DNA from: AWTP1-13 sp033764875 | GTDB taxonomy: Bacteria; Pseudomonadota; Alphaproteobacteria; Rhizobiales; Hyphomicrobiaceae | Reading direction: 5' to 3' | NCBI GenBank assembly: GCA_033764875.1 | Contig: JANRIO010000008.1 | Coordinates: forward strand, 3,110 to 67,109 | Length of the DNA stretch: 64,000 nt | Part shown: positions 53,650 through 63,154 of the stretch, in pieces | Layout of the letters: every line of letters starts with the position of its first letter | Numbering within the stretch: the first letter of the stretch is position 1 | The notes under the pieces: generated by a model | Databases searched by the model: none | Seen by the model: the letters and a program-made list of their open reading frames with translations, nothing else | Told to the model about the DNA's origin: nothing | Position numbers and translations under genes: made by a program

Positions 53650-54627
53650 TCAGTTCTGTTGCCACAGGCTCATGGCGGCCGTCGGCCGGCGCGGGCCGCC
53701 GGTGAGGCCGGACCGCTGGGTCTCGTCCATGCTGCCGGCGCTCGCAAGGCCATGCTGCTTCTTCGGACCCGGGGCGACGATGCGCTGCTCGGCCATCTGC
53801 TCGCCGGGCCTGGGCACGAAGGGAGACGGCGTCGGCTTCACGAAGGCCGGGCAGGCGGCCGTCGGATTGAGGCTGCGCGGGTCGCCGTCGTTCTTCAGCG
53901 CCACGTTCACGACATAGCGTTTGCTGCAGACCGCCACCGTCGGCAACTGTCGCGAGATCTCGAAGTAGTCGTAGCCCTCCTTGAGCGTGGTCCAGAAGGC
54001 GTACGCCTCGTGGCTCCTGTGGCGCTGCATGTTGGCGTCGGTCATGCGGAAGGGGAAGGCGTGCACCTGGAAGGTGTCGTTGCCGCCGAGGAAGCTCTCG
54101 CGCGCGATGGCATAGATCTCCTCCATCAGCGCGTCCGTCATGGCATAGCAGCCGGCGGACTTGCACTTGCCGTGGATCATCAGGTAGTCGCCGGTGCGAC
54201 CCTGGGCACGATCGTAGACGTTGGGAAAGCCCAGGTTGAAGGCCAGGTGGTACTTGGAATCCGGGTTCATCTGGTCGCGGGCGACGGTGTAGAAGCCCTC
54301 GGGCGCCTGGCGGTCGCCCTGCCTGATCTTGGGGCCGAGCTCGCCCGACCAGTTGCAGATCGGGTAAGTCTTGAAGTGGTAGTAGCGGCCGTCGGCGCGC
54401 TGCTTCCAGACCTCCAGCTCCGATTCCTCCTTGAAGATGCGCACGAACATCGGCGCCTGCGGGTCCATGCCCTTCTTGCCGAGGAGCATCATGGTGTCCT
54501 TGGACAGCGGGCGCAGGTGCGCGGCAAGCTCCATCTGGGCGCAGGATGCCAGCGCCAGCGCGGTCGCCACGAGCGCGACCGCGGTGCCAAGCCGGTGGAG
54601 GAACCCCCTCGCGATGATCACGTCCAT
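53650..54627 (-). CDS. L,D-transpeptidase family lipoprotein (YafK-like)
   Basis: A 325-residue paralogue of the neighbouring gene. The N-terminus is a lipoprotein signal with lipobox LASC (about residues 24-32, ALALASCAQM), so it is probably membrane-anchored. The YkuD motif is MIHGKCKSAGCYAM with the same histidine-serine-cysteine set, preceded by DRQAPEGFYTVAR and LGFPNVYDRAQGRTG. A proline/charged C-terminal tail (after about residue 255) is not found in the other copy. The start at 54627 puts the signal at the right distance; the longer frame to 54669 is less likely. The pair looks like a duplication with different anchoring. Confidence 0.9.
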   Translation of the reverse strand: MDVIIARGFLHRLGTAVALVATALALASCAQMELAAHLRPLSKDTMMLLGKKGMDPQAPMFVRIFKEESELEVWKQRADGRYYHFKTYPICNWSGELGPKIRQGDRQAPEGFYTVARDQMNPDSKYHLAFNLGFPNVYDRAQGRTGDYLMIHGKCKSAGCYAMTDALMEEIYAIARESFLGGNDTFQVHAFPFRMTDANMQRHRSHEAYAFWTTLKEGYDYFEISRQLPTVAVCSKRYVVNVALKNDGDPRSLNPTAACPAFVKPTPSPFVPRPGEQMAEQRIVAPGPKKQHGLASAGSMDETQRSGLTGGPRRPTAAMSLWQQN

Positions 54628-54755
54628 ACGCTGTGCCCCAGACGCAAGAAGATCACCAATGAGTCGCAAACGTTAACATCCCGTTAAGGCTACCGGAAGG
54701 CGGGCCGCGGCGGCGATGCTACCCCCGCGGCGGCGGGTCGCCGCCAGGGGCGGCC

Positions 54756-55733
54756 TCAAAGACTGCGGCCGATCCCCAGGAATTTCTCGTGGCGCTGGGC
54801 GCGGACCGCCTCGGGGGCTTGTCCGGCGAACTCGTTCAGGGCCTTGGCGAGGGCGTCGCCGGCCCGCTTGATCATCAGCGCCGGGTCGCGGTGGGCGCCG
54901 CCGACGGGCTCCGTGATGATGACGTCGATGACGCCGAGCGTCTTCAGGTCCTGGGCCGTGATCTTCATGCTGGTCGCGGCGTCGATGGCACGCGCCGCAT
55001 CGCGCCAGAGGATCGAGGCTGCGGCCTCCGGCGAGGCGACCGTGTAGATGGCATGCTCCAGCATCAGCACGCGGTTGGCCGTGGCGATGGCAACGGCGCC
55101 GCCGGAGCCGCCCTCGCCGATGACGACGGTGACGATGGGCACGCCCAGCGACAGGCACCGGTCGGTCGAGCGGGCGATCGCCTCGGCCTGCCCGCGCTCC
55201 TCGGCGCCGATGCCGGGATAGGCACCGGCCGTATCGACCAGCGTGATGACTGGCATGGAGAATTTCTCGGCCATGTCCATCAGTCGCACGGCCTTGCGGT
55301 AGCCCTCGGGGCGCGCCATGCCGAAGTTGTGGCGGATGCGGCTCTCGGTGTCGGAGCCCTTCTCGTGGCCGATCACGACCACGGAGCGGCCGCGGAACTT
55401 GCCGACGCCGCCCATGATGGCGGCGTCCTCGGCAAAGTAGCGGTCCCCGGCCATGGGGATGAAGTCCTCGATCAGGCCGTTGACGTAGTCGAGGCAGTGC
55501 GGCCGGTCCGGATGCCGGGCGACCTGCGTCTTCTGCCAGGGGCTCAGCTTCGAGTAGGTGTCGACGAGGGCCGCCTGCGCCTTCTGCTGCAGCTTGGTGA
55601 TCTCGTCGTCCAACGACACCGAGGCGTCCTGATCGCTGTTCAGGGTCTTCAGGTCCGCGACCTTGCTCTCGAGCTCCGCAATCGGCTTCTCGAAGTCGAG
55701 GTAGGTGCGCAGCGTCGTTGCAGGGCGATCCAT
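54756..55733 (-). CDS. accA: acetyl-CoA carboxylase carboxyltransferase subunit alpha
   Basis: A 325-residue AccA, half of the carboxyltransferase that makes malonyl-CoA for fatty-acid synthesis. The N-terminal YLDFEKPIAELESKV is diagnostic. GGVGKFRGRSVVVIGHEKG, DTAGAYPGIGAEERGQAEA and VIGEGGSGGAVAI are the oxyanion-hole and CoA-binding segments. The start at 55733 matches the family N-terminus. An ATG at 55829 would add 32 residues (proline/acidic, encoded by codons rare in this window such as AGA, CCT and GAA), so it was not chosen. accD is not nearby, as usual. xerD lies upstream on the same strand. Confidence 0.95.
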   Translation of the reverse strand: MDRPATTLRTYLDFEKPIAELESKVADLKTLNSDQDASVSLDDEITKLQQKAQAALVDTYSKLSPWQKTQVARHPDRPHCLDYVNGLIEDFIPMAGDRYFAEDAAIMGGVGKFRGRSVVVIGHEKGSDTESRIRHNFGMARPEGYRKAVRLMDMAEKFSMPVITLVDTAGAYPGIGAEERGQAEAIARSTDRCLSLGVPIVTVVIGEGGSGGAVAIATANRVLMLEHAIYTVASPEAAASILWRDAARAIDAATSMKITAQDLKTLGVIDVIITEPVGGAHRDPALMIKRAGDALAKALNEFAGQAPEAVRAQRHEKFLGIGRSL

Positions 55734-56075
55734 CGGCGGGGGGGCTTCTTCGGTTCTTGGCACAGGCCCGGCGTCCTCGCTCACGGACGGGGACGGCTGG
55801 GGCTTGGTCTCGTCTGGCTCGTTGGTCATCGGCGCCGCTGCTTCGAAAAGCCCAAGTGGCGCCGCCGGCTGGACAGTTGTACCGAGCCGCGCCCAAGTCA
55901 AGCCAGCACGTTCAGCGCTTAGCCTGAATGCGCCACAGCCGCCGGCGCAGTACATAGTAAATGGCTGTCATGTAACGGATTTGAGGCAGAGACCCGTCGT
56001 CCGCCGCAGAACCTGGGAGGTGATGCTCGCAGGCGCCACCGGGGCCGGCGGAGGCGCAGGGCGGGACCGTAAGCT
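55734..56075. other. 342-bp region between xerD and accA
   Basis: It holds the promoter side of accA. On the minus strand a TTGACT hexamer lies at 55896-55901, but no convincing -10 is seen at the right spacing. The stretch 55950-55990 is AT-richer. The only open frame is the possible 5' extension of accA (to 55829), judged noncoding from codon use. Confidence 0.45.
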
Positions 56076-57034
<959 letters not shown>

Positions 57035-57038
<4 letters not shown>

Positions 57039-58750
57039 TGGGCTGCCCCGTAGCGCGGCCAGACGGGCAGCAGCGCCTCCAGCGCCAGCCGGCGCGCGTC
57101 CGCCTCGAGGCCGACGCGGCGCAGGGCGCGGATGGTGTCTCCGAGCGGCAGGATGTGGGTGGCGTCGGGGCCTTGCGGACCCAGCGCCTTCATGGCGAGG
57201 AGGATGGTGCGGGCCGTCTCCTTGCGCTGGGCGCTCTGGGCGAGCTCGGCGAGCGCCCCTGTCTCGGGCAGGTAGCCGCCGTTGGGTTGCGGCGAGCGGT
57301 TGGCGGCGTCCCACAGCGGCACCGGCACGTCGATGTCGAGCGCATCGAGCACGGTCGCCATGCGATGCAGGGCGTCGGGGCTCATGCGGCCGCGCACCGC
57401 GAGCTCCTCGATCACGGCGAGCGAGCCGGGCCGCCAGGTCTTGCGGGCCGGGTCGACGATGTCGATGAGCGCCGTCCAATGCGGCACGGGCGCGGCCGCC
57501 TGCCGCGCCTCCGCCACGCGCCCGGCCGCCAAGAGCGTCTCCGCCGCGATCTCGGCGAGCACCATGTCGCTGCCGAGCGGGGGGCTGCGGGCGAAGCGGG
57601 CCGCGACCACCTCGGCCATCTGCAGGCCGAAGCCGGCGCGCCGCGCCTCGCGCAGCACGCCGCCCAGCGCGCTCGACACCGCCGGTCCCGCCGCGGCCTG
57701 CTCGGACAGGCGGAACTGCTGCGCGCGGCGCAGCACCGGGTCGGCGTCGGCACCGCCGGGAGGAAGCAGCCGGTAGATGTCGGCAACGGCGTCGGGCCGC
57801 ACGGCATTGACGCGCAGGCCCGCTTCCGCGGCCACGATGCGGGCGCTGAGGTCGGCGCGCTGGTCGCCGGCGATGACGGCGAGCAGCGCCGGCTCGGCCC
57901 GTTCCGCGAGCTGCCGCGCGTTGACCGGCCCGAGCAGCTCCAGGAAGCGGTAGTCGAGCAGCAGCGCGCGCTTGCCCAGCGCAATGCGCGGCTTGGTATC
58001 CTCGGCGATGCCGGACAGCACCGCCAGGGGAAGCTCGGCCTCCAGGCCTTCCTCCCGGGCCAGGCTGACGGCAAGGCCGGCGGCGTTGCGGTCGCCGGCG
58101 CGGGCCGCGCAGTAGCCGTTCAGCAGCTGGATCTCGCCGCGCAGGCGCTCGGGCAGGCCGGAGCGCGGATCGGTCAGCGAGCGGATGTAGCCGCAGCCCT
58201 TCTCGGCGTCGCCGAGGCCGATGTCCCGCCGCGCCATCAGGGCCGCGATCACCGGGCCCTGCTGCGCGCCGCCGGCCTCGCCCATCTCGGCGAGCAGGCC
58301 GGAGCGGTAGAGGGCCTCCAGACGCACGGCGAGGAAATGATCGGGCGGGGCGCCCGCCGGCGGCGAGGCCTGCGACATCAGCATGCGCTTCCACAGCCCA
58401 AACATGGTCGGCGACTGCGGCGGCAGCTCGAGCGAGCTCAACAGCCTCTCGAGCCCGGCAAGGTCGAGGCCACGCCACAGCTCCAGCGGCAGGCCCGAGG
58501 CGTCGGGCGCGGCGACGGGATCGAGATCCAGGCGCTCCACGGTGGGGGTGCGCGGCTGCGGGCGCTGGTAGCTGCCCGAGGGGCCCTGCGGCACGTCGGC
58601 CGGCACGGGCTCGCGCGCCGGGGGGCGCCGCTCATGGCTGCGCGACGGGCTTTCCTTGAAGGGCGACCAGCCGCTGTCCTGCGCCGCCGCCTGGCTCGCG
58701 AGCGCTGCGGCGCAAAGCGCGACGATCGCCAGCGCGCGCCAGGAGGTCAT
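57035..58750 (-). CDS. large exported helical protein of unknown function
   Basis: A 571-residue protein with a Sec signal peptide (MTSWRALAIVALCAAALAS, cleavage near AAAQ). A proline/arginine-rich linker follows (about 28-75), then a long all-helical region reminiscent of TPR or HEAT solenoids (for example FLAVRLEALYRSGLLAEMGE). No catalytic motif is visible. It overlaps xerD by GTGA and lies in the conserved xerD/aroK/aroB locus of Hyphomicrobiales, where a protein of this kind is usually annotated as hypothetical. A periplasmic scaffold role is plausible. An ATG at 58768 is an alternative start adding six residues. Confidence 0.75.
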
Positions 58751-58787
58751 GCGGCAAGACAACGGCATGGGGAGGCTGTTTTCCCGC

Positions 58788-58931
58788 TCAGCGCCGCACC
58801 TTGATGCCGACGACGGGCGTCGACATCTCGCGTTGGGGCGGCTCCAGATAGGTCGCCAGGGCGAACAGCGCGCCATAGATGGTTCCGCAGATGACGCCCA
58901 CTACCGCCAGAAATCGGAACAGACTCGGCAT
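58788..58931 (-). CDS. 47-residue single-pass membrane protein
   Basis: A short gene starting ATG at 58931 and ending TGA at 58788. The product begins MPSLFRFLAVVGVICGTIYG, continues with ALFALATYLEPPQREM and ends with a basic tail (VGIKVRR). One transmembrane helix spans about 6-29. Tiny proteins with this FRFL...ATYLEP pattern occur at the same spot, between the xerD-linked exported protein and aroK, in related bacteria, which supports a real gene. It lies 37 bases upstream of the exported helical protein gene, so the two are likely cotranscribed. The function is unknown; a membrane partner of the solenoid protein is possible. Confidence 0.75.
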   Translation of the reverse strand: MPSLFRFLAVVGVICGTIYGALFALATYLEPPQREMSTPVVGIKVRR

Positions 58932-59109
58932 CGCAGCTCAAGCTCCCTGGCGACTATGGTTCGCGGCCATGGTGACGCTATTATGTCCCTCGACGCGGCC
59001 GCCGCGTGTGGTAAAGCATTTCAACTGCATGCGGCCCTGGGCGCCACACTGCTGATTTGCTTGCAGAAACTGCGGCGCATCGATTGGAAATGGCGGGCTC
59101 GAGGTAGGA

Positions 59110-59757
59110 ATGATGCGATTCGCCCCGGCAGGCAAAACGCGGGATGCGCGGGCCGCCACCGTCGCCGCCATCCGGCAAGCGCTCGGAACCTGCTCGATCG
59201 TGCTCGTGGGCATGCCCGGGTCGGGCAAGTCGGCTGCGGGCAAGAGGCTCGCGCCGCGCCTGGAGCTGCCGTTCATGGATGCCGACCAGGAGATCGAGCG
59301 GGCGGCGGGCAAGTCGATCGCCGAGATCTTCGCCGAGGACGGCGAGCCCTACTTCCGCGACGGCGAGCGGCGCGTCATCGCGCGCCTCCTCGCCAACGGC
59401 CCGGCGGTGATCGCGACGGGCGGCGGGGCCTTCGTCACGCCGGCGGTGCGCGACAACATTCGCGAGCGTGGCGTATCGGTGTGGCTGCGGGCGGAGCTGC
59501 CGCTGCTGCTGCGGCGCGTGCAGCGGCGTGCGCACCGGCCGCTGCTCGTCAAGGATCCGGAGGGCTCGCTCCGGCGGCTGATGGAGGCGCGCTACCCGGT
59601 CTACGAGACGGCGGACGTCACGGTGGAGGCGCGCGACCTGCCGCACGAGGCCATCGTCAACGATATCATCGACAAGGTGGCCGAGTTCCTGCGCGCGCGT
59701 GACGAGCGCAACCTCGCCGCCGCGACCGCCCCCGCTGACGGGACCACAGCACGGTGA
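59110..59757 (+). CDS. aroK: shikimate kinase
   Basis: A 215-residue shikimate kinase, phosphorylating shikimate with ATP in the chorismate pathway. The Walker A motif is GMPGSGKS (34-41), the shikimate-binding DADQEIE follows at about 57-63, and ATGGGAFV carries the conserved GGG. The lid is RRAHRPLL. An N-terminal extension of about 28 residues before the core and a C-terminal tail make it longer than E. coli AroK (173). The start at 59110 is an ATG following GAGGTAGG. Its stop codon overlaps the aroB start (GTGA), so aroK and aroB are translationally coupled. Confidence 0.95.
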   Translation: MMRFAPAGKTRDARAATVAAIRQALGTCSIVLVGMPGSGKSAAGKRLAPRLELPFMDADQEIERAAGKSIAEIFAEDGEPYFRDGERRVIARLLANGPAVIATGGGAFVTPAVRDNIRERGVSVWLRAELPLLLRRVQRRAHRPLLVKDPEGSLRRLMEARYPVYETADVTVEARDLPHEAIVNDIIDKVAEFLRARDERNLAAATAPADGTTAR

Positions 59758-60899
59758 TCGCCTCGGGATCCACGGCAGAGCCGGTCAAGGTCGGCGTCGC
59801 GCTCGGTTCGCGCTCTTACGAGGTGCTGATCGGGCCGGGCCTCCTGCGGGACGCCCCGCGGCTGGTGGCGCAGAAGGTGGGCGACGGCCGCATCGGCATC
59901 GTCACGGACAGCGCCGTTGCGAAGCTGCACCTGGCCAGGCTCGAGGACGCCTTCAAGGCGGGCGGCCGGCACGCCGGCACGTGCGTCGTGCCGGCCGGCG
60001 AGAGCTCCAAGTCGTTCGCGGAGCTGGCCCGCGTGTGTGAGGCGCTGATCTCCATGGGGCTCGAGCGGCGCGACGTCGTGCTCGCGCTCGGCGGCGGCGT
60101 CATCGGCGATCTCGCGGGCTTCGCCGCGAGCATCATCCGGCGCGGCATCCGCTTCGTGCAGGTGCCGACGACGCTGCTGGCGCAGGTCGACAGCTCGGTC
60201 GGCGGCAAGACCGGCATCAACACGCCGCAGGGCAAGAACCTCGTCGGCAGCTTCCACCAGCCGAGCCTCGTGCTCGCCGACCTCGACGTGCTCGGCACGC
60301 TGCCCGAGCGGCAGTTCCGGGCTGGATACGCGGAAGCCGCCAAGTTCGGCCTCTTGGGAGACGCCGCCTATTTTGACTGGCTCGAGCGCAGCCACAACGC
60401 CGTGTTCGCCCGCGAGCCCGCGGCCCTCGGAGAGGCGATCCGCATCGCCGTCGCCGGCAAGGCCGGCATCGTGGAGCGGGACGAGACGGAGACCGGCGAG
60501 CGCATGCTGCTCAATCTCGGCCACACCTTCGGGCATGCGCTCGAGGCGTGGGCGGGCTTCTGCGATCGGCTGCTGCACGGGGAGGCCGTCGCCATCGGCA
60601 TCGCGCAGGCGTTCCGCTTCTCGGCGGAGCTGGGGCTCGTCGCAGGCGCCGACGCGGCCCGGGTCGAGGCGCACTTGAGAAGCGTTGGCCTGCCAACTCG
60701 GATTGCGCACATCGCCGGTGCCGACCGGCCCACGCCGGAGCTCCTGGTCAGGATCATGGGCCAGGACAAGAAGAACTCGGGCGGGCGCATCACCCTGATC
60801 CTGGTGCGCGGCATCGGCCAGGCCTTCGCCACGCGCGAGGTCGAGGCCGACGCGGTCGCCCGCTTCCTGGGACGCGAGATCGCACTCGGCAGCGCTTAG
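59754..60899 (+). CDS. aroB: 3-dehydroquinate synthase
   Basis: A 381-residue AroB, converting DAHP to 3-dehydroquinate with NAD and a divalent metal. PAGESSKSF, LALGGGVIGDLAGFAA and VPTTLLAQVDSSVGGKTGIN are all present. The metal ligands are in GYAEAAKFGL (glutamate) and NLGHTFGHALE plus LLHGEAVAIG (histidines). The start is a GTG that overlaps the aroK stop codon by GTGA. The length is normal. A 353-base repeat-containing gap separates it from the HlyC/CorC gene that follows in the same direction, as in related genomes. Confidence 0.97.
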   Translation: MIASGSTAEPVKVGVALGSRSYEVLIGPGLLRDAPRLVAQKVGDGRIGIVTDSAVAKLHLARLEDAFKAGGRHAGTCVVPAGESSKSFAELARVCEALISMGLERRDVVLALGGGVIGDLAGFAASIIRRGIRFVQVPTTLLAQVDSSVGGKTGINTPQGKNLVGSFHQPSLVLADLDVLGTLPERQFRAGYAEAAKFGLLGDAAYFDWLERSHNAVFAREPAALGEAIRIAVAGKAGIVERDETETGERMLLNLGHTFGHALEAWAGFCDRLLHGEAVAIGIAQAFRFSAELGLVAGADAARVEAHLRSVGLPTRIAHIAGADRPTPELLVRIMGQDKKNSGGRITLILVRGIGQAFATREVEADAVARFLGREIALGSA

Positions 60900-61252
60900 C
60901 AGCGATCCACTGAAAGGTGTGATAGCTAGTATCGGACGCTGACACGTGATGCCCGAACCGTACCGGCCGGCTCGTCCCGCCAGCGCGTGAGGGTCTCTCG
61001 CTTGGTACCCAAGTTGTCATGGTCGGGCTTGTCCCGACCATCCATCCAACCGCTTGCTCCGGCACGCGGAGGGTTGGATCCTCGGGACCCTCGCAACAGG
61101 TGCGAGGGCCGGCAAGCCCGAGGATGACGAGACCCTCATCTCGGTGTCGGAGCACGCGTGCTGCGGCTGGCCGCGCACCTGCCGCACTTCGCCGGAGAAG
61201 GCTGCCGGAGAGGGAGCGTCCAGACAGGCTTCACCTGCCGATCGAAGGGCCC
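60900..61252. other. 353-bp intergenic stretch with a family A repeat
   Basis: Downstream of aroB. The REPIN-like element at 61016-61128 is the only structured feature. The rest shows no gene. The promoter of the HlyC/CorC gene, if separate from aroKB, would lie in 61129-61240, but I see no clear hexamers. Confidence 0.5.
61016..61128. repeat. REPIN-like element, family A copy 6
   Basis: Left hairpin GGTCGGG-CTTGT-CCCGACC directly after GTCAT. The central CGCTTGCTCCGGC motif is followed by a GATCCTCGGG...CAAGCCCGAGGATGAC right arm, which also contains the small hairpin CCCTCGCA-ACAGG-TGCGAGGG. At 113 bp it is a longer variant shared with the copy at 62866-62973. Confidence 0.75.
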
Positions 61253-62569
61253 ATGGAAACCGATATCATTCTCTACGTCGCCGCCATCGTCGTGATGCTG
61301 TTGCTGTCGGCGTTCTTCAATGCCAGCGAGACCGCGCTCACCGCCCATTCGCGGGCGCGCATGCATGCCCTCGACCAGGAAGGCAACGCACGCGCCACGC
61401 TGGTCAACAAGCTGCTGCGGAACCCCGAGAAGCTGATCGGCGCGGTTCTGCTCGGCAACACGCTGGTCGACGTGCTCGCGGCCGCGCTCGCCTCGGGCCT
61501 CGCCGTGATGCTGGTCGGGCAGGCGGGCGTCGCCTATGCCACCGGCATCATGACCGTGATGATCGTGATCTTCTCGGCGGTGCTGCCCAAGACCTATGCG
61601 CTCGCCTACGCGGACCGGATCGCGCTGATGCTGGCGCCGCTGATGCGGATCATGATCGTCGTCCTGCTGCCGTTCACCAACGCCATCCAGTGGGTGGTTC
61701 GGCTGCTGCTGAAGCTGACGCCGACGCGGGACGACGACGCCGCCAACATCCTCGCCGCGCACGAGGAGATCCGCGGCACCATCGAGCTCAAGACCATCGG
61801 CGGCGCGGTGGCCAAGGGCGATGCGGCCATGCTCGGTGGCGTGCTCGACCTGCGCGATCTGCAGGTGCTCGACATCATGGTCCACCGCACCAAGATGCAG
61901 ACGCTCAACATCGCCGACCCGATCCCGCGCATCGTCGACGAGATCACGCGCGGCCCCTACACGCGCGTGCCGGTGTGGCGCGACGAGCCCGAGAACATCG
62001 TCGGCGTGCTGCACACCAAGGACCTTCTGGTCGCGCTGTCGCGGACCGGCTGGAACATGGACAAGCTCGACCTCGCAACCGTCGTCGCCGCACCCTGGTT
62101 CGTGCCGGACACGACGAGCGTGAAGGACCAGCTCAATGCCTTCCTCAAGCGCAAGGCGCAGCTCGCCCTCGTCGTCGACGAGTACGGCGAGGTGCAGGGG
62201 CTGATCACGCTCGAGGACATCCTTGAGGAGATCGTCGGCCAGATCACCGACGAGCACGACGTGCAGGACGCGCAGATCCGCACGCAGGCGGACGGCTCCG
62301 TGAACGTCGACGGCACCGTCGCCGTGCGCGACCTCAACCGGCACATGGACTGGGACCTGCCCGACGAGGAGGCCACGACCATCGCCGGCCTCGTCATCCA
62401 CGAGGCGCAGACCATCCCGGAGCCGGGGCAGGCATTCACGTTCTACGGCTACCGGTTCGAGATCCTGCGCAAGAACCGCAACCGTCTCACGGCGCTGCGC
62501 ATCAAGCCGGTGGGTCCCAAGGACCGGGCCAAGGGCGAGGAGGCCGGCGCGGCGGGCCTCAGGCCATAG
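61253..62569 (+). CDS. HlyC/CorC family transporter (CNNM domain, CBS pair)
   Basis: A 438-residue membrane protein of the HlyC/CorC (TlyC) family. An N-terminal DUF21/CNNM transmembrane domain (about 1-180) contains FNASETALTAHSRARMHALD and LLGNTLVDVLAA. Two CBS domains follow (about 205-325), with MVHRTKMQTLN, RVPVWRDEPENIVGVLHTKDLL and the signature VVDEYGEVQGLITLEDILEEIVG. A C-terminal CorC/HlyC domain (about 350-425) completes it. Relatives mediate magnesium homeostasis or efflux, with CBS domains sensing ATP-Mg. The start at 61253 has GAAGGG upstream. The gene follows aroKB, the conserved order. Confidence 0.93.
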   Translation: METDIILYVAAIVVMLLLSAFFNASETALTAHSRARMHALDQEGNARATLVNKLLRNPEKLIGAVLLGNTLVDVLAAALASGLAVMLVGQAGVAYATGIMTVMIVIFSAVLPKTYALAYADRIALMLAPLMRIMIVVLLPFTNAIQWVVRLLLKLTPTRDDDAANILAAHEEIRGTIELKTIGGAVAKGDAAMLGGVLDLRDLQVLDIMVHRTKMQTLNIADPIPRIVDEITRGPYTRVPVWRDEPENIVGVLHTKDLLVALSRTGWNMDKLDLATVVAAPWFVPDTTSVKDQLNAFLKRKAQLALVVDEYGEVQGLITLEDILEEIVGQITDEHDVQDAQIRTQADGSVNVDGTVAVRDLNRHMDWDLPDEEATTIAGLVIHEAQTIPEPGQAFTFYGYRFEILRKNRNRLTALRIKPVGPKDRAKGEEAGAAGLRP

Positions 62570-62639
62570 GCCCCTCAGTCCGACATGCGCAGGTTGCCAT
62601 GGTCGGCTGTGTCCCACGGTTGTCCGGTTGAGCCCTTCG

Positions 62640-62785
62640 AAACGTCGCGATCCACCTCAGACGTGCCTGGATGCCCGCCTTCGCGGGCATGACGGGATTG
62701 TGGCGAGCCCGCTTGCCGCCCCGCCACCGTCACCCGGCGCAAGCGGGGGGCCACGCCAGCTTGAGATCCTGCCGCAATCGCCGTG
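62640..62785. repeat. REPIN-like element, family B copy 2
   Basis: Aligns without gaps to 6840-6985 over the first half: AACGTCGCGA, 20 variable bases, then the identical hairpin ATGCCCGC-CTTC-GCGGGCAT (62671-62690). The inverted hairpin with CCGGCGCAAGCGGGGGG follows, then the shared right flank CACGCCAGCTTGAGATC. The conserved flanks define the unit ends. Confidence 0.8.
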
Positions 62786-62865
62786 CCTGCTACGCCTGTA
62801 TTTCACCCGTCCGTCAAGGCTGTGGCGTGTGCCGTCTCGACTGCGGCCATTTTCAACCGGACGTG

Positions 62866-62973
62866 TGTGGGCTTGTCCCGACCCTCCACCCAATCGCTTG
62901 CTCCGGCGCTGGCGGACCCCTCGATCCTCGGATACCTCGCAACATGTTCGCGCGCACGCGAGCCCGAGGCTGA
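62866..62973. repeat. REPIN-like element, family A copy 7
   Basis: Left arm GTGGGCTTGTCCCGACC, central ATCGCTTGCTCCGGCGC, right arm GATCCTCGGATACCTCGCAACA to GCGAGCCCGAGGCTGAC. Same long variant as copy 6 but with more stem mismatches. Confidence 0.65.
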
Positions 62974-63154
62974 CCACGGCAAGCTGTCTGTTTGAGGCGG
63001 ACGTCTCGCGACCTGCGATCGCGGACGACATGCCGCACGCTCGCGCTGGATGATTGCCAGGCACCACAGGGGCTCGCACGGTTGATCTTGGGGCGCAGGC
63101 GACGCAAGCTCCGGCGTCCGAGAGCAGTGAGCCAATCTCCAGGTGCCGAGCCCC

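Larger units (their letters stand above)
62570..63154. other. 585-bp intergenic stretch with two repeat elements
   Basis: No gene is supported. A degenerate family A half (62598-62622), a complete family B element (62640-62785) and a family A element (62866-62973) occur in series, the same A-B association seen downstream of the monooxygenase gene near 6.8 kb. Bases 62974-63154 hold the presumed promoter of the DUF155 gene, without clear hexamers. Confidence 0.55.

Noticed and set aside
54673..55896. 407-codon alternative frame over accA
   Set aside because: Low-complexity, overlaps the authentic accA frame, which carries all family motifs.
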